A DNA stretch of 64,000 bases. Source: Nymphalis io. Its lineage: Eukaryota > Arthropoda > Insecta > Lepidoptera > Nymphalidae. Location: NCBI RefSeq assembly GCF_905147045.1, contig NC_065898.1, positions 11,284,001 through 11,348,000 of the forward strand, read 5' to 3'. The notes below the pieces were generated by a model. That model saw only the letters and a program-made list of their open reading frames with translations, was not told where the DNA came from and searched no databases. Each line of letters starts with the position of its first letter. The stretch's first letter is position 1. A program made the position numbers and the translations under genes. This document shows, piece after piece, positions 50,601 to 62,205 of this stretch.

Positions 50601-53600
50601 AGAAATAATTATTAATGAAACAAAATAAAATAGGTTTTCATTATGTTTTATTAATAGTCCACATAGTGTCTTATTTAACAAAAAAAAGTTATTATTATGT
50701 AATTCTGATCGATTTCGGACCGAGAGAGTCAGGCGCAGGGCCTGTAATTATGTAAGGACAAACATGAAACTTACCTCAAGAAATGGTCGTAAAATCATAG
50801 AAAGTGATATGCAAAATTGGACATAATAATCATAACATTTCAAGAATACACTCATCAAAATAGTATACCACCATAAGTTTGTTGTCAACGTTTCACGGGT
50901 GAGTGAGAGAATCTGACACCCGGCGTCACAGTCATAGGTGACTAATCATTTAAAAAAAGCTTTATTTTGACTAAATAAAAACAAAGATTCAGTTACGGCT
51001 TAGTTTTTTTAAATCGGTCAGTTACAGTTACTGTGAATGTCCCACTGCTGGACTAAGGCCTCCTCTCCCTTTTTGAAGAGAAGCTTATTCCAACACGCTA
51101 CTCCCATATGGGTTCTATACAGAATATCAATGAAAAAAATACATGCAGGTTTCATCACGATGTTTTCCTTCACCGTCAAGCACGAGGTTATAATTCAATC
51201 ACAAATGAAGCACATGACAATTCAGTAGTGCTTGCCCCGGTTTGAACTCACGATCATCGGTTATGATTCATGCGTTCTTATCGTCTATCATATTTTATTT
51301 TACCATTAAATAATAACGTATCTATTTCCTGTACAACGTAACTACGTGCCTTGACATAAACAGACTAAATTAAGAGTGGAAGGTATCGAATTAAATGTAA
51401 CGCTAGCACATAAATGCGCGTTGACGGTGTCAGAACTCAAAGGCGGTGCGAACTCCGGTCGTTGAGATTGTATGAAGTAACTTGAGGCCCATTTTATAAA
51501 TGGAATATACAATAATAATTAATATTATACTTAAATACTAAAGTGAGTTTGCTTATTCGTTTGTTACGATTTCAGGTTTAGGTTTAAAGATTATTTATTC
51601 CCATAAAGACAATTACATCACTTACATGAGAACACAATTGAAGAAAAAATACAAACGATTAACAGACATTCGTTGTCGTACTTACATTTTTCAATGGAGA
51701 AAATAACACACAAATCATCAAACACAATTTGAAATAACACACAAAACATCACCACGATTTGAAAACCACTCTTATTCCATTCTACATACTCAGACAGATA
51801 TTTTTGTAATAATATAATGAGACAGTCGCTTTTTGAATATATCGAACGAGTCAATATTTTTAATGTCTGAGGGTATCTTGTTATAAAGACGCGCACCGTC
51901 ATATGTTATTGCGGTTTGACCGAACTTGGTACGAGTTTTAGACTGAACAATGAGACTCGCGCGTTGAGTGCAGGGGCGCCCAGATTTTTTGCTGCTATTA
52001 AATTGTAGTTCGGAATGGACATTTTTATTAATAGTTTTACGTATAAAAGTGCAGGTGCTGTAATTATATAATTGTTTTATGCTCATTAATTTAGTTTCAC
52101 GATAAATTTTTTTAGTTGATGTTCGAAATTTAAAATTAAATAACTTTTTTACTGTTTTATTTTGTAGGACTTGTAGTTTGAGGCATGGAGTGAGATAAAT
52201 TTACTTATTAAGTGATTTATGTGAACATTCCATGTTAAATAAGTATCACGTCTTCATTACAAAAACGATCATTATGAAAATATTTATACACTGTTATCGG
52301 TACAGAAAAAGACATAGGGTACTTAACTCCCCCACTAGACACGCGTGTTTGTGATTATAATTTATCTCGTGCTTGACGGTGAAGAAAAACATCGGGAGGA
52401 AACCTCCATGTGTCTAATTTCACTGAAATTCAGCCACATGTGTATTCCACCAGCCCACATTGGAGCAGCATGGTGGAATAAGCTCTAAACCTTCTCCTCA
52501 AAAAGGGAGAGGAGGCCTTAGCCCAACAGTGAGGCATTCACAGGCTTTTACTGTAATTTTTATATATGTTTCCTCGACAGCCAATCATAACGACAAACAA
52601 CCTTCGCAAGCTGAGCTCGGTCCCCTCACAATCATAGTCTGTTCACGATAGTACGGCAATCCGACAGGCCAAGAGAGAAAATATATATTTTTTTATATTA
52701 TTTTTCTCAATTACACTAAAGACTGTGTTTATTTAAACGCGAATTTTCTGTCCTTATTAATTTGACATTCAAATGATGACATAGCAATTTTTAACTGATT
52801 TACAGGTTAAGTCGTTAACATGTAACTAATGTATACACTCGCACATGACATCGTGAATGAATAGCCACAAAGGGAGCGATGGGACATTGCGAGTGTAGAA
52901 TGCGCAGACACCACTCGCGAATCACAGCTAAACATTGCGGCCAGCTTGATAAAATCTCACTTATTTTCATGGTTTACATTGTATGAAAAAGATGACTGAT
53001 CTTGTATGATTTAGCAATTTGTTAAAATCGATTCATCGCTAATAATAGCCACGATTAAATAAATACCTACAGCTTCCCCAATCTGAATCTACAGTAACGT
53101 AACTTAAAACGTGCCGTTGTATGACAGGAATGCTAGATTTGTTCGGCACAATCGATTCGCCCGGATATTTTCAGACAATTAAAATTCTAAGAAGAGAAAA
53201 AAACTTAATTAGAAAAATATATTTAATGTATTAATGTAACACTGGTGCGAATGTCAGTACCAACTTTATGTGATGCCCGGTAACATTATTTGACTTGTCG
53301 ATCTAGTGGCTTACTTATAAAGATCCCAAAGTCCTGAGTTTAAATCTCTGATCATGCCAATAATAAGCCTTTTAAGACCATGGCGTTCTTAGCTAGCATC
53401 AACACCGCGTTTCGAAGTTGAAAGTGTCTGCACTCCCGTACCTCGAAAAGCTTATAAAGTCATTAGTCCTGCACTGAATTCTACGACTACTAAAAAGTTA
53501 TTAGAATTTTTTATATCAAGAAAATCTCTAAAGTAAATATGTACTTATATGTGTCGTTGGCGTTGTCTGCTTCGTTGGTCTAGTGGCTTGATGTTAGGCC

Positions 53601-56600
53601 GCAGACCCGGAGGTCGTGGGTTCAATTCCCAGGTCGGGCCAATAAAAAGTTACTGGGTTTTTCGGTCAGTAAATTCTCAGTAGCAACCCGGAGTCTGGAA
53701 GTTGGAAGTGTGTTCACACCCGTGCCTCGGAAAGCACGTAAAGCCGTTGGTCCTGCGCCTGAACTCTTTCCGGTCGTGTCGGATTGCCGTCGAATCGGAT
53801 TATGAGAGTTAGGGAATAGAGAGTGCACCTGTGTTTGTACACACTTGTGCGCTATAATATCTCCTACGTAGTCGGCTAATCTCTCTTGAGATTGGCCGCC
53901 GTGGCCGAAATCGGTCTGGAGGACATTATATTATTTTATACGTGGCGTATTCAAACGAATATAAGCAGTATATAGTACAGACGTCCCAATCGTTTCAAAT
54001 ATATTTTTAGCTGACTTATAACAAACAAAAAAATTGTGTTTTTCAAAAAGATTAAAGTGCGCAGAGAACATCCATAATATTTAACCAATTTCGCGCACGG
54101 AGTGAACGTTAAATTTTATAACTCCAGCCACGGTATAATTAAGATTTAAATGTTATTTATCTTTTAATTTTTTTACCGAATTACGTATTTTTAATGACCA
54201 GTAAAATAACGTTACCAGATATTATTACGACACAAGACATAATTTACTGGTGGTAGAGCTTTGTGCAAGTTCGTCTGGGTAGGTACCACCCACTCATCAG
54301 ATATTCTACCGCAAGGCAGCAGTACTCGGTATTGTTGTGTTCCGGTTTGAAGGGTGGGTGAGCCAGTGTAATTACAGGCACAAGGGATATAACATCTTAG
54401 TTCCCAAGTTTGGTGGCGCATTGGTGATGTAAGCGATGGTTAACATTTCTTACAATGCCAATGTCTATAGGCGTTGATGACCAGTTACTATCAGGTGGCC
54501 CATATGCTCGTCCGCCTTCCTATTCTATAAAAAAAAGACAACGAGGCGTGAGACAACCATGAGAATAAAACGTACGGGTCTCGTACCCGTACGTTACGTT
54601 ACGTATCTATTTGGGGTATGTAAGTACTCATACATTATTCCGATTGTTTTTTGAATATAAACTTACCACAAATTACGAAATTAAGCATATGATTTTTCAA
54701 GGTTTCAGTGGTGTTTGCCCTGATTTGAACCTGCGAGTGTTGGTTTGGAACTGTAGATTGTACACATGTGATTGCACATCCATGGAGACTTCCTCTCACT
54801 CCTTGTGTTGTCTTCCTTCACCATTGAGCACGGGATGAATTACAAAATGCATACTACTAATGATACTTGCTCCTTTAACCTTAAGAATATGGTATATAAA
54901 AAAAACAGCTGATTTGAATACCAACCGATACCTTTAGATTAAAATGATCATGATTCATTTATAAACCAATTACAAATAAACACAGTATATTTCAAACGTC
55001 CGAAAAAGTCAAGAGACTAATCTGCTTTCCCTACAAAATTCAACACCTAAAGTTATTTTTGTAAACAAGCATAAAAAAGTCTAGATTTATCGTACACAGC
55101 TGGAAAATGTCAAGTCGCGAAGTTCGACTGTGTCGTTTTAAAAGAGAGACGCCATAAAAATTAGGTTTTGACATTGCTACGTTAATACGTACAAATTGTT
55201 AACGTTTTCTACATAATTGTAAAATCCAATAAAATCCTAATCGTTGAAGATTAATCCGATAATAATTTATAGAAAGAAAATAAAAAAAATAAACAAACAG
55301 AAAAATTAAAATGTATTGCGTTTATCTATGACGCAATATAATAAACTTTTCATATAATAGTCTAAGGTATATACATTTTCTTTTCACACACAGATATTCT
55401 ACTACTGGTGGTAGGGCTTTGTGAAAACTCGTCTGGGTAGGTACCACCCACTCATCAGATATTCTACCGCAAAACAGCAATACTTGATATTGTTGTGTTC
55501 CGGTTTGAAGGGTGAGTGAGCCAGTGTAATTACAGGCACAAGGGACATAAAATCTTAGTTCCCAAGGTTGGTGGCGCATTGGATATGTAAGCGATGGTTG
55601 ACATTTCTTACAATGCCAATGTCTAAGAGCGTTGGTGACCACTTACCATCAGGTGGCCCATATGGTCGTCCGCCTTCCTATTCTATAAAAAAAAAAAAAA
55701 TCATGTGACGTATAGAAATGACTATCACGGATCTTTACTTGATTACCCAAATAAACCTTATGTGCAAAAAACGTTAAATATAGGAACCGGAACTAATGCT
55801 TGTCTGTAATCTTACAAAACAAGTTATTCTTAATAGCTAGAATAAGATTATCAACTAGCTGTTCGAGTCTTCCGTCCGAGTCATTTTTATTAGAAATATG
55901 AATGAAGGCTAAACAAACAGATAGACAGAAAGAGACAGACTATAAATAATATTGCTATACATGTTTATACTGAAATTTTATTTTTAGTTATACACGCGAA
56001 ATTTACGAAACACTATGTATACAAGTTTCAGTACTTCATTTCGGTACACTAAGTTGCTATAGAATAGTATCCAAATACATTTAAAAGCTTCAAACATAAG
56101 CAAAACATTGACAAAATAATCTATATTTTATTTTTTGTCATTTCATCCTACGATTCTATTAAAAATTTTTCGAAATATTGCAGTCTTATACACGTTCCTT
56201 ATCAATTGTTTAGTTGAACACTGATTTCGCTCTTTCTGACATTATTAATTTGATATTCGAAAGAAAAAGACAGAATTTTTTCACTAATAACCCGCAAAAC
56301 GACGTTTATAAATAACTCTGTTAGTAATTAGAAACAAAAGTATTATAAATGTTGAAATATCCTTTACCGAAAGTTCACGTTTTAAATTTGACTAACACCA
56401 GTCTTTTAACTCCCGGAGATACAAAGACTTGGTGAGTCAGCGCGTCAACGCACGCGTCTTAGAATTGGAACGAATTGATACGTAATTCGTTAAACAGATG
56501 CGCGCACGCCGCCCAACCAATGGTAGTTTGTTATTTACTGCGATTTCATTTGTCTAATCGACCCCGCAACATGTCGTATTGATTATAATCACGCGCAGTT

Positions 56601-59600
56601 GTTAACGGAGATCTATCGTTGATGTAACCGGCCAAGTTCCTGTGTCTTATTTCGAATTATGAATATATTATTTCAAATTCATATTCAAATTATTTTTAAG
56701 CCTTTTTAGTTGCAGTTTTTAATTATATACATTTATTGTTGTTGTTTTTATAATTAAACAATAAAATCTATATTGTGTTTTTTTGAATATATTATATTTT
56801 GATTATAAATATATGTTTTTAATTCTTCAATGAATAGTTGTATTAATTATATAATGTATTATATTACTACTGCTTTAGTTTCACTACCTCCGAGTTGCCT
56901 GTAAGAGATCACTATCATTGGCATATCGTCTACAAGTCACTTTGTTTTGTATTGTCACTTTTGCGTTTCACTACGCGTTTCCCCCACGGGAACAGTAGGG
57001 GGTATGTGGAGCTCGCCGGTGTTCAAGGCACCGAGTGCGCCCCGAACATCGGAATACCCACTAAAAAACCAGCGGTACCCTTTCCGTCTTAACGAGGAGC
57101 GCCACGGGATCGCTTTCGCATGCTACCGTGACGAAATTAAAGCAACCCTCACTGAACCCTCATTTAATGTTTTGCAGTGCTCTTAGACCTCAAGCGCCTG
57201 AACTAAAGTGAAACATCGCCTATGTACTAAATTTGTTACCATTCTTTGATTAAAATATTAGCTAACAACAAACAACATTTAAATTAACAAACAACATTTA
57301 AACAAAATATTTACATCAAATTATAGTGGGTACCAGGATCAGTATGGGGTCCACTCCCGACCGCCGCGACGGGCTCCACGCACCAAGCAGACGATACCAG
57401 CTCGCTGGCGGAACAGTTGTCAGCGCTCTCCCTACGACGTCCCCCGCGACCTCCGCCCCCGGCCTACATGTGCCACTTGTGCTTCAAGAAAGGACACTAC
57501 ATTGGAGATTGTCCACAGGTAATCAATATAATAATAATATCTTGATTTTTCAGGCATCAAGGCCCATACTTTTGGTACAACATAATATTACATAACATAC
57601 ATTAATAATTAGACTCACAATCACAAAAATAATTATTAAAATATATAAGAATTAATAATTAACTATTTAATGAATGAGATAAAATAAAATTGATCATATT
57701 TGAGGCACATAAACCAAATGTCAAAGTGTGTAGGAGCCTAAGAATCATTATAATATAGACACAAGACACAATATAATATCAGATTACAACGTTTGCGGTG
57801 CAATGATGAATAAGGAATAATTTATATTTCCTATAAAGTAGTTCACATATCATAACACGGCCTATTTACTCTGTCAACACTGCCAACTCCCAACTGCCTC
57901 GAGGTTCAAATCCAGGACCTTGAGGATCATCAACTTTATATGCTAGTTACAAGACAATCGAGGCTATGTGGCATTGCAATAATCGTATGGATGCAAAACT
58001 GAGATCAACGTCGAATAGCAAAGCCTTTTTATGTATATAATAAATAAGAGTAAGATGAATCTGAAAAAGCCAAACTTTTATATTAAATATAAAGCCTTTC
58101 GAGGGTTATAATTTATCTAATGAAAAGATAATGATTGCTCAGTATACAGCAATCATGCTCAATGGCTTTATACATTGCCGTGCGTCGACCTTTTATACAT
58201 GTATATAATTATGTAGCTTACTGATATGTAGAGATTAGTTGAATATCATTTAATAATAAAACTTAATACCGTGGAATACATATTATTTATTCCATTAATT
58301 ATTTTATTTGTTTTTAATTCATACACAATATAACTGGGTACATTTTAAGTTACATACGGTATTGTGTAACTCGAAACTCACCACAGAACGCGATAGTAAA
58401 ATATCATAAAATTATATGTGACATTGACTTTAATAATTACAAGATTCAAGAAAACAGCGTATCAGTATAAGTAGATTTTCAACATTTCACGAATGAGATC
58501 CGAAGTGACTTCGTACAGAATAGCACTGCAGTGCAGTTTTTGTAGTTATAGAGCACAAGTTCGTATGCAAACATCCTGTACGCTCTTTATTTCCTCAATT
58601 TAGAGTGAGCGGCTCAATGGGACAGCAATCCGACACGACCGGAGAAAGCAGACTTTGCTCTTTACAAGTTTACACGATCTAATAGACACAGCATCACACA
58701 GCCAAATCTGACTCCAGACCACCAAACAAGAATTTCTTGACACACGAATGAAACTGATTGATTTTATTGGCAACAGACTGATGAGACAATATATTCAAGA
58801 CAGACTCGTCACCATAGCGATAATTGTCGTAATTAGTAAATTATAACCATAAGCGCACGTTGTAAATGCAGCTATTTCCGCTAAGTTCCACTGGCTTTAT
58901 GCCAGATTATTATTTTCATATTTTCTCCTGCAGGCAGATACATCAAACTCTTTAATCATCGCAGCCATGTGTCATGATCGTTAAATTGATCTGTCGTCGG
59001 CCCACAATACGTCCTAAATTCAAAATTATTATGTAAAAATAGCACAACTTTATTTAACATAGATAACTGATATGATATGAATCCACGCAGTTCTGTTCCC
59101 TAGTGCGTTTTACACACATTGCAAAACAGTATATAAGATCCTCTTTTGGATAATTATATAATTTAAAATAGCATTTAGTATTGTTTTGTGCATTTTTCGT
59201 GTTATGTGTTTAATAAAGAGTATAAACAAACAAACAACAAAGTAATCTTATAAATGCGTATGTTTGTATTTCGATGTTTGTCACTGATACTAAATTACTA
59301 TATTCAAGAAACGGATCGTTTTGCTTACGGATATTAAAATTGTCTACAAGGCGTAAATCAAAAGTACTATATAAAAAAGTATCGTCAATTTCGAGTTCCG
59401 ATGTTCTGTAGAATGTATGTGAAAATTTTATAGAAACTTATACTAAAATGGTCCGTTAGTGATCACTTACTGTTGTACAATAATAATTGGTTAAGTCTAA
59501 GAAGCGAGCCTAAATCACGCTCTTGATAGACTGATTTGACTGGTCACATATGATTATATAGAAGTTGATTATATCCTGGATTACAGAAGTAGAATTATTT

Positions 59601-61589
59601 GAAGCGAAGCGGACTGTTAACAGTTGGAATGATGCGGGTTTATGAATACACATGTCACTTTATTGGACACATACAGTTTTGCTTATGTCCTTCACCGCCG
59701 AATATGAGACGAATTACGAACACAAATGAAGCACATGAAAAACACATCAGTAGTGGCTTTACATCGCCAAGGCGCCACCGACCTTGAGAATTAAGATGAC
59801 CTGTTTCTTGTTCTTGTAGTTACACTCGCTCATTCACCCTTCAAATAGGAACATAATACTAAGTATTATAGTTTCGCTGTAGAATATCTGATAATAAACC
59901 TAAAAATAAAATTAACACACTAAAGTAAAAAAGATTTGTATTTTTTTTTTGTAAACGTCACTACTTTGATTTATTACTTACGAGATTAGTTTGGTAGACT
60001 TCTTTCAATATAAAGAACCTCTGTTTTGTCACGATAGCATTTATACTTGAACTCTCAACTTTGCTTTAAAAGGAAGGCATTGATTTGAGTATCCTATTAC
60101 AGATTACTGAACAAAGCTGATTGTTAATAAAGTCCTTTTAAATTTAGGCTTAATATATTTCAAGAAAACAATGAGAATGTTATTATTTAAAATCGACCTT
60201 ATTCTGAATAACGGATGAATTCGATTTCTCTCTTTCTGACATTAGTAATTTGACATCCGAAAGGATAATAAAAACGCAACGATTTACGCCGCTTTCCAAT
60301 GTTACCTTGTAATGAAGAATATTTATTTATTTTTATATTATATTTATTTTTTATTAACTATAAGCTTACGCTTCACCACATAATTGATAGCAAATAATAA
60401 TGCAGTATAAAATGATACGCGTTTAAATATTTTCTTTTGTCTTGAAAATGCCCGGATAATGTGTAGGAAACTGACACCGGAAGACAGCTAAATGCTTTAT
60501 GCAAATAGGTGGAATGTCAATGACGTAAGGGTATAGAGTCACACGGTGCCTAGCAGTCCGATGATAGAAGGATGAAGGACGTATTAAGTCATATAACTTC
60601 TGTGTTCTCTCTGTGAAGAAAAGCTTGTATACTGACAGATACGCATTCAAACTATGGAATTTGGATTAAATTTGTGATAAGCTTACGAACTCCAATTCTA
60701 ACCGATGCTTCAGTTAATTTTTTGACACGCTACAAGCCCAAAAAGGCGTATTACTGTGAATGCTTGATTATTATCATTAGTGTACGCATTGTGATTTCAG
60801 GCCCGACCGAAAGGCGAAGGTTTGACACCATACCAAGGAAAGAAACGTTGCTTCGGCGAGTACAAGTGTCCGAAGTGCAAACGCAAGTGGATGAGCGGTA
60901 ACTCTTGGGCCAATAACGGTCAAGAGTGCATCAAGTGTCGGATCAACGTGTTTCCCCATAAACAGGTCAGCTACATAGCAAATAATTTTTTTTTCACGCA
61001 GTGGAAACCTTCAAATGGTACCCGGCTTCTTAGGGGGCGGGACTGGGTTATGAGGGATTCTTATACACTAAGTACCCACTAAGTACCCACTGCGATGACC
61101 GTCTTCGGCACGGATCGAAGAGGCTGCGGAAATCGTTTAAAATAACGCATCTGCGGCCTCTCCCTTGCTGTGCTCTGCTTGTGGCTCGGCGGAGCTCTCC
61201 TCAGGGGGCGAAGGTAATTTCACCCCCCCGCACTTCTCGCTAGTGCGTACGACAGCGCGAGGCTATCATAGGAGGACATGCAATAATGAAATAGAACGAC
61301 GCATGCAATATAAAATCTTTTTGTCTATAGGTATAATGTTTCTAGATAATTCCATTTCAGTAATTATTAATATTTAGCGTATAAATTAACCGGCATCAGT
61401 TACAAATTCATAATCGCTACACTTTTATTGCTGTTGCCAACGCTCAGCTTGAATAAAACAAAAATTTGATTTCAGAGACCCTTGGAAAAACCCGACGGCC
61501 TGGATGTAAGCGATCAGTCTAAGATCCACCCCCAGCATCTCTGCCAGAAATGTCGTTCATTGGGTTATTACTGCCGCCGTGAATATTAA
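47652..61589 (+). CDS. Zinc finger CCHC domain-containing protein 24
   Basis: Small zinc-binding protein, probably nucleic-acid binding by its domains; the precise role is not known to me. Exons: 47652-47762, candidate 48955-49095, 57327-57518, 60801-60965, 61476-61589. All introns are phase 0, giving 240 residues with the candidate exon (193 without); the human protein is about 241. The CCHC knuckle CHLCFKKGHYIGDC lies at 133-146. The 3CxxC-type domain runs from about 165 (CFGEYKCPKCKRKW, NSWANNGQECIKC) to the C-terminus (HLCQKCRSLGYYCRR). From GEGLTPYQGKKRCFGEYKCP on it is almost identical to vertebrates. The N-terminal half is poorly conserved apart from the LLGWLYL segment. ATG 47652 has a purine at -3; an in-frame ATG at 47607 would add 15 residues (MCSAILSASRHTDAA). 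Possible poly(A) hexamers are at 62491 and 62986. Confidence 0.95.
48955..49095 (+). CDS. Candidate internal exon of ZCCHC24 (47 codons)
   Basis: Preceded by 'aaaccatgcag' and followed by GT, 141 bp, open in phase 0 exactly as both neighbouring exons require. The peptide begins VPSKINITIDFPDFKHVVNG and ends DDMCSSDCSEPNE. Base composition is coding-like in a non-coding background. The donor (gag|gttcaa) is weak; reading through adds Val-Gln and then TAA, so it could also serve as an alternative last exon. No clear match to the vertebrate middle region. Confidence 0.65.
49317..49435 (-). repeat. Repeat F, copy 2
   Basis: On the minus strand: 'ttgtttagcgggtgttttag', 'ctctttttctgtcatcattg', 'atttgacattcgaaaa'. 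Two adjacent near-copies of 'gaacaatgctctgtc' lie at one end. It lies in the ZCCHC24 intron after the candidate exon. Confidence 0.6.
49584..49678. repeat. SINE-A tail foldback
   Basis: A SINE-A tail ('acagcctgtgaatgtcccac') runs into a perfect 17-bp inverted repeat (49615-49631 and 49637-49653, loop ttttt), then repeats 'gctgggctaaaggcctcctc'. It looks like a tail that was copied back on itself. Confidence 0.8.
50442..50515. repeat. Perfect 22-bp stem hairpin
   Basis: Arm catattttcatagttgtgtgta (50442-50463; last bases included in the pair) and its exact complement at 50494-50515, loop of 30 nt rich in 'acatta'. It lies in a ZCCHC24 intron. Confidence 0.85.
51019..51281 (-). mobile_element. 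SINE-A, near full length
   Basis: Tail with two tactgt-like units ('gttacagttactgtgaatg'), middle 'atgcaggtttcatcacgatg', B-box region 'cccggtttgaactcacg', truncated just before the A-box. Small deletions in the middle. Confidence 0.88.
51790..52195 (-). pseudogene. Non-LTR retrotransposon ORF2 C-terminal fragment
   Basis: Open for about 135 codons: LTPCLKLQVLQNKTVKKLFN, then STKKIYRETKLMSIKQLYNY, and at the end FGQTAITYDGARLYNKIPSD and SFDIFKKRLSHYI. This is the usual C-terminal tail of Jockey/CR1-like LINE polymerases, after the RT domain. 5'-truncated by a TAA just upstream; lies antisense in the ZCCHC24 intron. Confidence 0.85.
52350..52555 (+). mobile_element. SINE-A, plus strand, 5'-truncated
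   Basis: Begins 'tgtgattataatttatctcg' and runs through 'acatgtgtattccaccagcc' to the tail 'aggaggccttagcccaacag' and 'ttcacaggcttttactgt'. The tRNA-like head is missing. Confidence 0.92.
53292..53483 (+). mobile_element. SINE-C, old copy
   Basis: Head 'cgatctagtggctt' and B-box-like 'gagtttaaatctc', then 'aagttgaaagtgtctgcact', 'cccgtacctcgaaaagc', 'ttagtcctgcactgaattc'. It lies about 80 bp upstream of a younger copy in the same orientation. Confidence 0.75.
53566..53932 (+). mobile_element. SINE-C, full length and young
   Basis: Best family-C copy: A-box 'tggtctagtggc', B-box 'gggttcaattccc', body 'ccaataaaaagttactgggt', 'cggagtctggaagttggaag', 'ggtcctgcgcctgaactctt', tail 'gccgtggccgaaatcggtct'. 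The RNA polymerase III promoter appears intact. Confidence 0.93.
54245..54536 (+). mobile_element. Repeat B, full length
   Basis: 'ctggtggtagagctttgtgc' to 'cgccttcctattctataaaa'. Close to the copy at 28.0 kb: both have 'agagctttgtgcaagttcg', which defines a subfamily distinct from 37.8 and 55.4 kb. Confidence 0.92.
54663..54848 (-). mobile_element. SINE-A, rearranged
   Basis: Head-side segments ('aaattaagcatatg', 'gtttgccctgatttgaacc') lie before the segment 'cttccttcaccattgagcac', the reverse of their normal order. This implies a local rearrangement or two overlapping fragments. Confidence 0.5.
55404..55700 (+). mobile_element. Repeat B, full length and young
   Basis: Nearly identical to 37832-38127 over about 290 bp, 14-bp poly-A. 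Intronic to ZCCHC24. Confidence 0.93.
56205..56330 (+). repeat. Repeat F, copy 3
   Basis: 'tgtttagttgaacactgatt', 'cgctctttctgacattatta', 'atttgatattcgaaag', then 'aaacgacgtttataaataac'. Same core as the copies at 20.0, 49.4 and 60.2 kb. Confidence 0.6.
56430..56640. other. GC-richer island inside the ZCCHC24 intron
   Basis: The stretch with 'gcgcgtcaacgcacgcgtc' and 'gcgcgcacgccgcccaacca' is CpG-rich against an AT-rich intron, 0.7-0.9 kb before the zinc-knuckle exon. It could be an enhancer or internal promoter, but nothing in the sequence proves this. Confidence 0.3.
56963..57133 (+). repeat. Repeat E, copy 2
   Basis: Plus-strand counterpart of 1919-2086; the frame reads SAPRTSEYPLKNQRYPFRLN and ERHGIAFACYRDE. 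It ends about 190 bp before the ZCCHC24 exon at 57327. It is not part of the gene, because the same block occurs at the other end of the window. Confidence 0.7.
57895..57965 (-). mobile_element. SINE-C head scrap
   Basis: 'gaggttcaaatccaggacct', 'tatgctagttacaagacaatcg' resemble the B-box to A-box side of family C. Low identity. Confidence 0.35.
58536..58780 (-). mobile_element. SINE-C, old copy
   Basis: 'gagcacaagttcgtatgcaa', 'gggacagcaatccgacacga', 'ctgactccagacc', 'aagaatttcttgac', 'gattgattttattggcaac' follow the family order from tail toward head. Confidence 0.6.
59636..59892 (-). mobile_element. SINE-A remnant joined to a repeat-B remnant
   Basis: 59636-59757 carries family-A landmarks ('gaatacacatgtcac', 'ggacacatacag', 'cttcaccgccgaatatgaga', 'aagcacatgaaaa'). 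59762-59892 carries family-B landmarks ('gccaccgaccttgagaatta', 'tgtagttacactcgctcatt', 'cacccttcaaataggaacat'). One probably inserted beside or into the other. Confidence 0.6.
60216..60300 (+). repeat. Repeat F, copy 4
   Basis: 'cgatttctctctttctgaca', 'ttagtaatttgacatccgaa', 'aggataataaaaacgcaacg'. Core only. Confidence 0.6.
61009..61290 (+). repeat. Unidentified GC-rich block in the last ZCCHC24 intron
   Basis: Distinct from the AT-rich intron around it. It contains a short tandem repeat (tacccactaag unit, 61072-61092) and 'ggctcggcggagctctcctc'. Stops interrupt it and no splice signals fit the gene. Probably an inserted element, family not recognised. Confidence 0.45.
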
Positions 61590-61673
61590 CCTTCATTATG
61601 TTTTTAACGATATTTTTTCACATAAATATAATGGGATAGATATGATGATCAGGACGATGACATTTTGTTTCGA

Positions 61674-61705
61674 CGTACTAAAAATCCAGACTGATTTTTA
61701 GTACG
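61674..61705 (+). repeat. 13-bp stem hairpin in the presumed 3' UTR
   Basis: cgtactaaaaatc (61674-61686), loop cagact, exact complement 61693-61705, 85 bp after the ZCCHC24 stop. A run of (tgaa)n follows at 61708-61724. Confidence 0.75.
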
Positions 61706-62205
61706 CCGAATGAATGAATGAATGAAGAATGTCTTTCATTCTAGCCCGCATTGTATTCATTCTCGCAAAAACTGGGTCGGTAATCTTCAGTTTAGTGGAC
61801 AATCATATATTTTGTACACTTTTCGGCTTCCAACGTGGAATTAAGTTATACATACATATATTTATGAAAAAAGTTGTCCGTTTTAAACTCATGCTTAATC
61901 GGCTTCGGCCTGTTTGTACGGTTACATTTCCAGTTAACAGCCAAGATATATCTACAGGCTAAAACACACGTAGTGAACCAAAACAAAACAATTCCATCTC
62001 TAAAAAAAATACTCTTGATGAGTGAACTCAGCTTTATATTTTAACACCAGTTCGAACGGTTAGTTGCCTCTATAGCCTTACACAAGTAACTGTGCTCGGT
62101 ACACACAACTCATATTGAATAACACAAAGTATAAATTGTGCTCTTGTTGTCGATATATCATTTGCGGAACTGTTACACTCTTGAAGCACACAGTACATTC
62201 GAACC

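Noticed and set aside
53571..53640. tRNA-like sequence with A and B boxes
   Set aside because: It continues into a SINE-C body and lacks a foldable acceptor stem, so it is a SINE head and not a tRNA gene. The same holds for the heads in families A and D.
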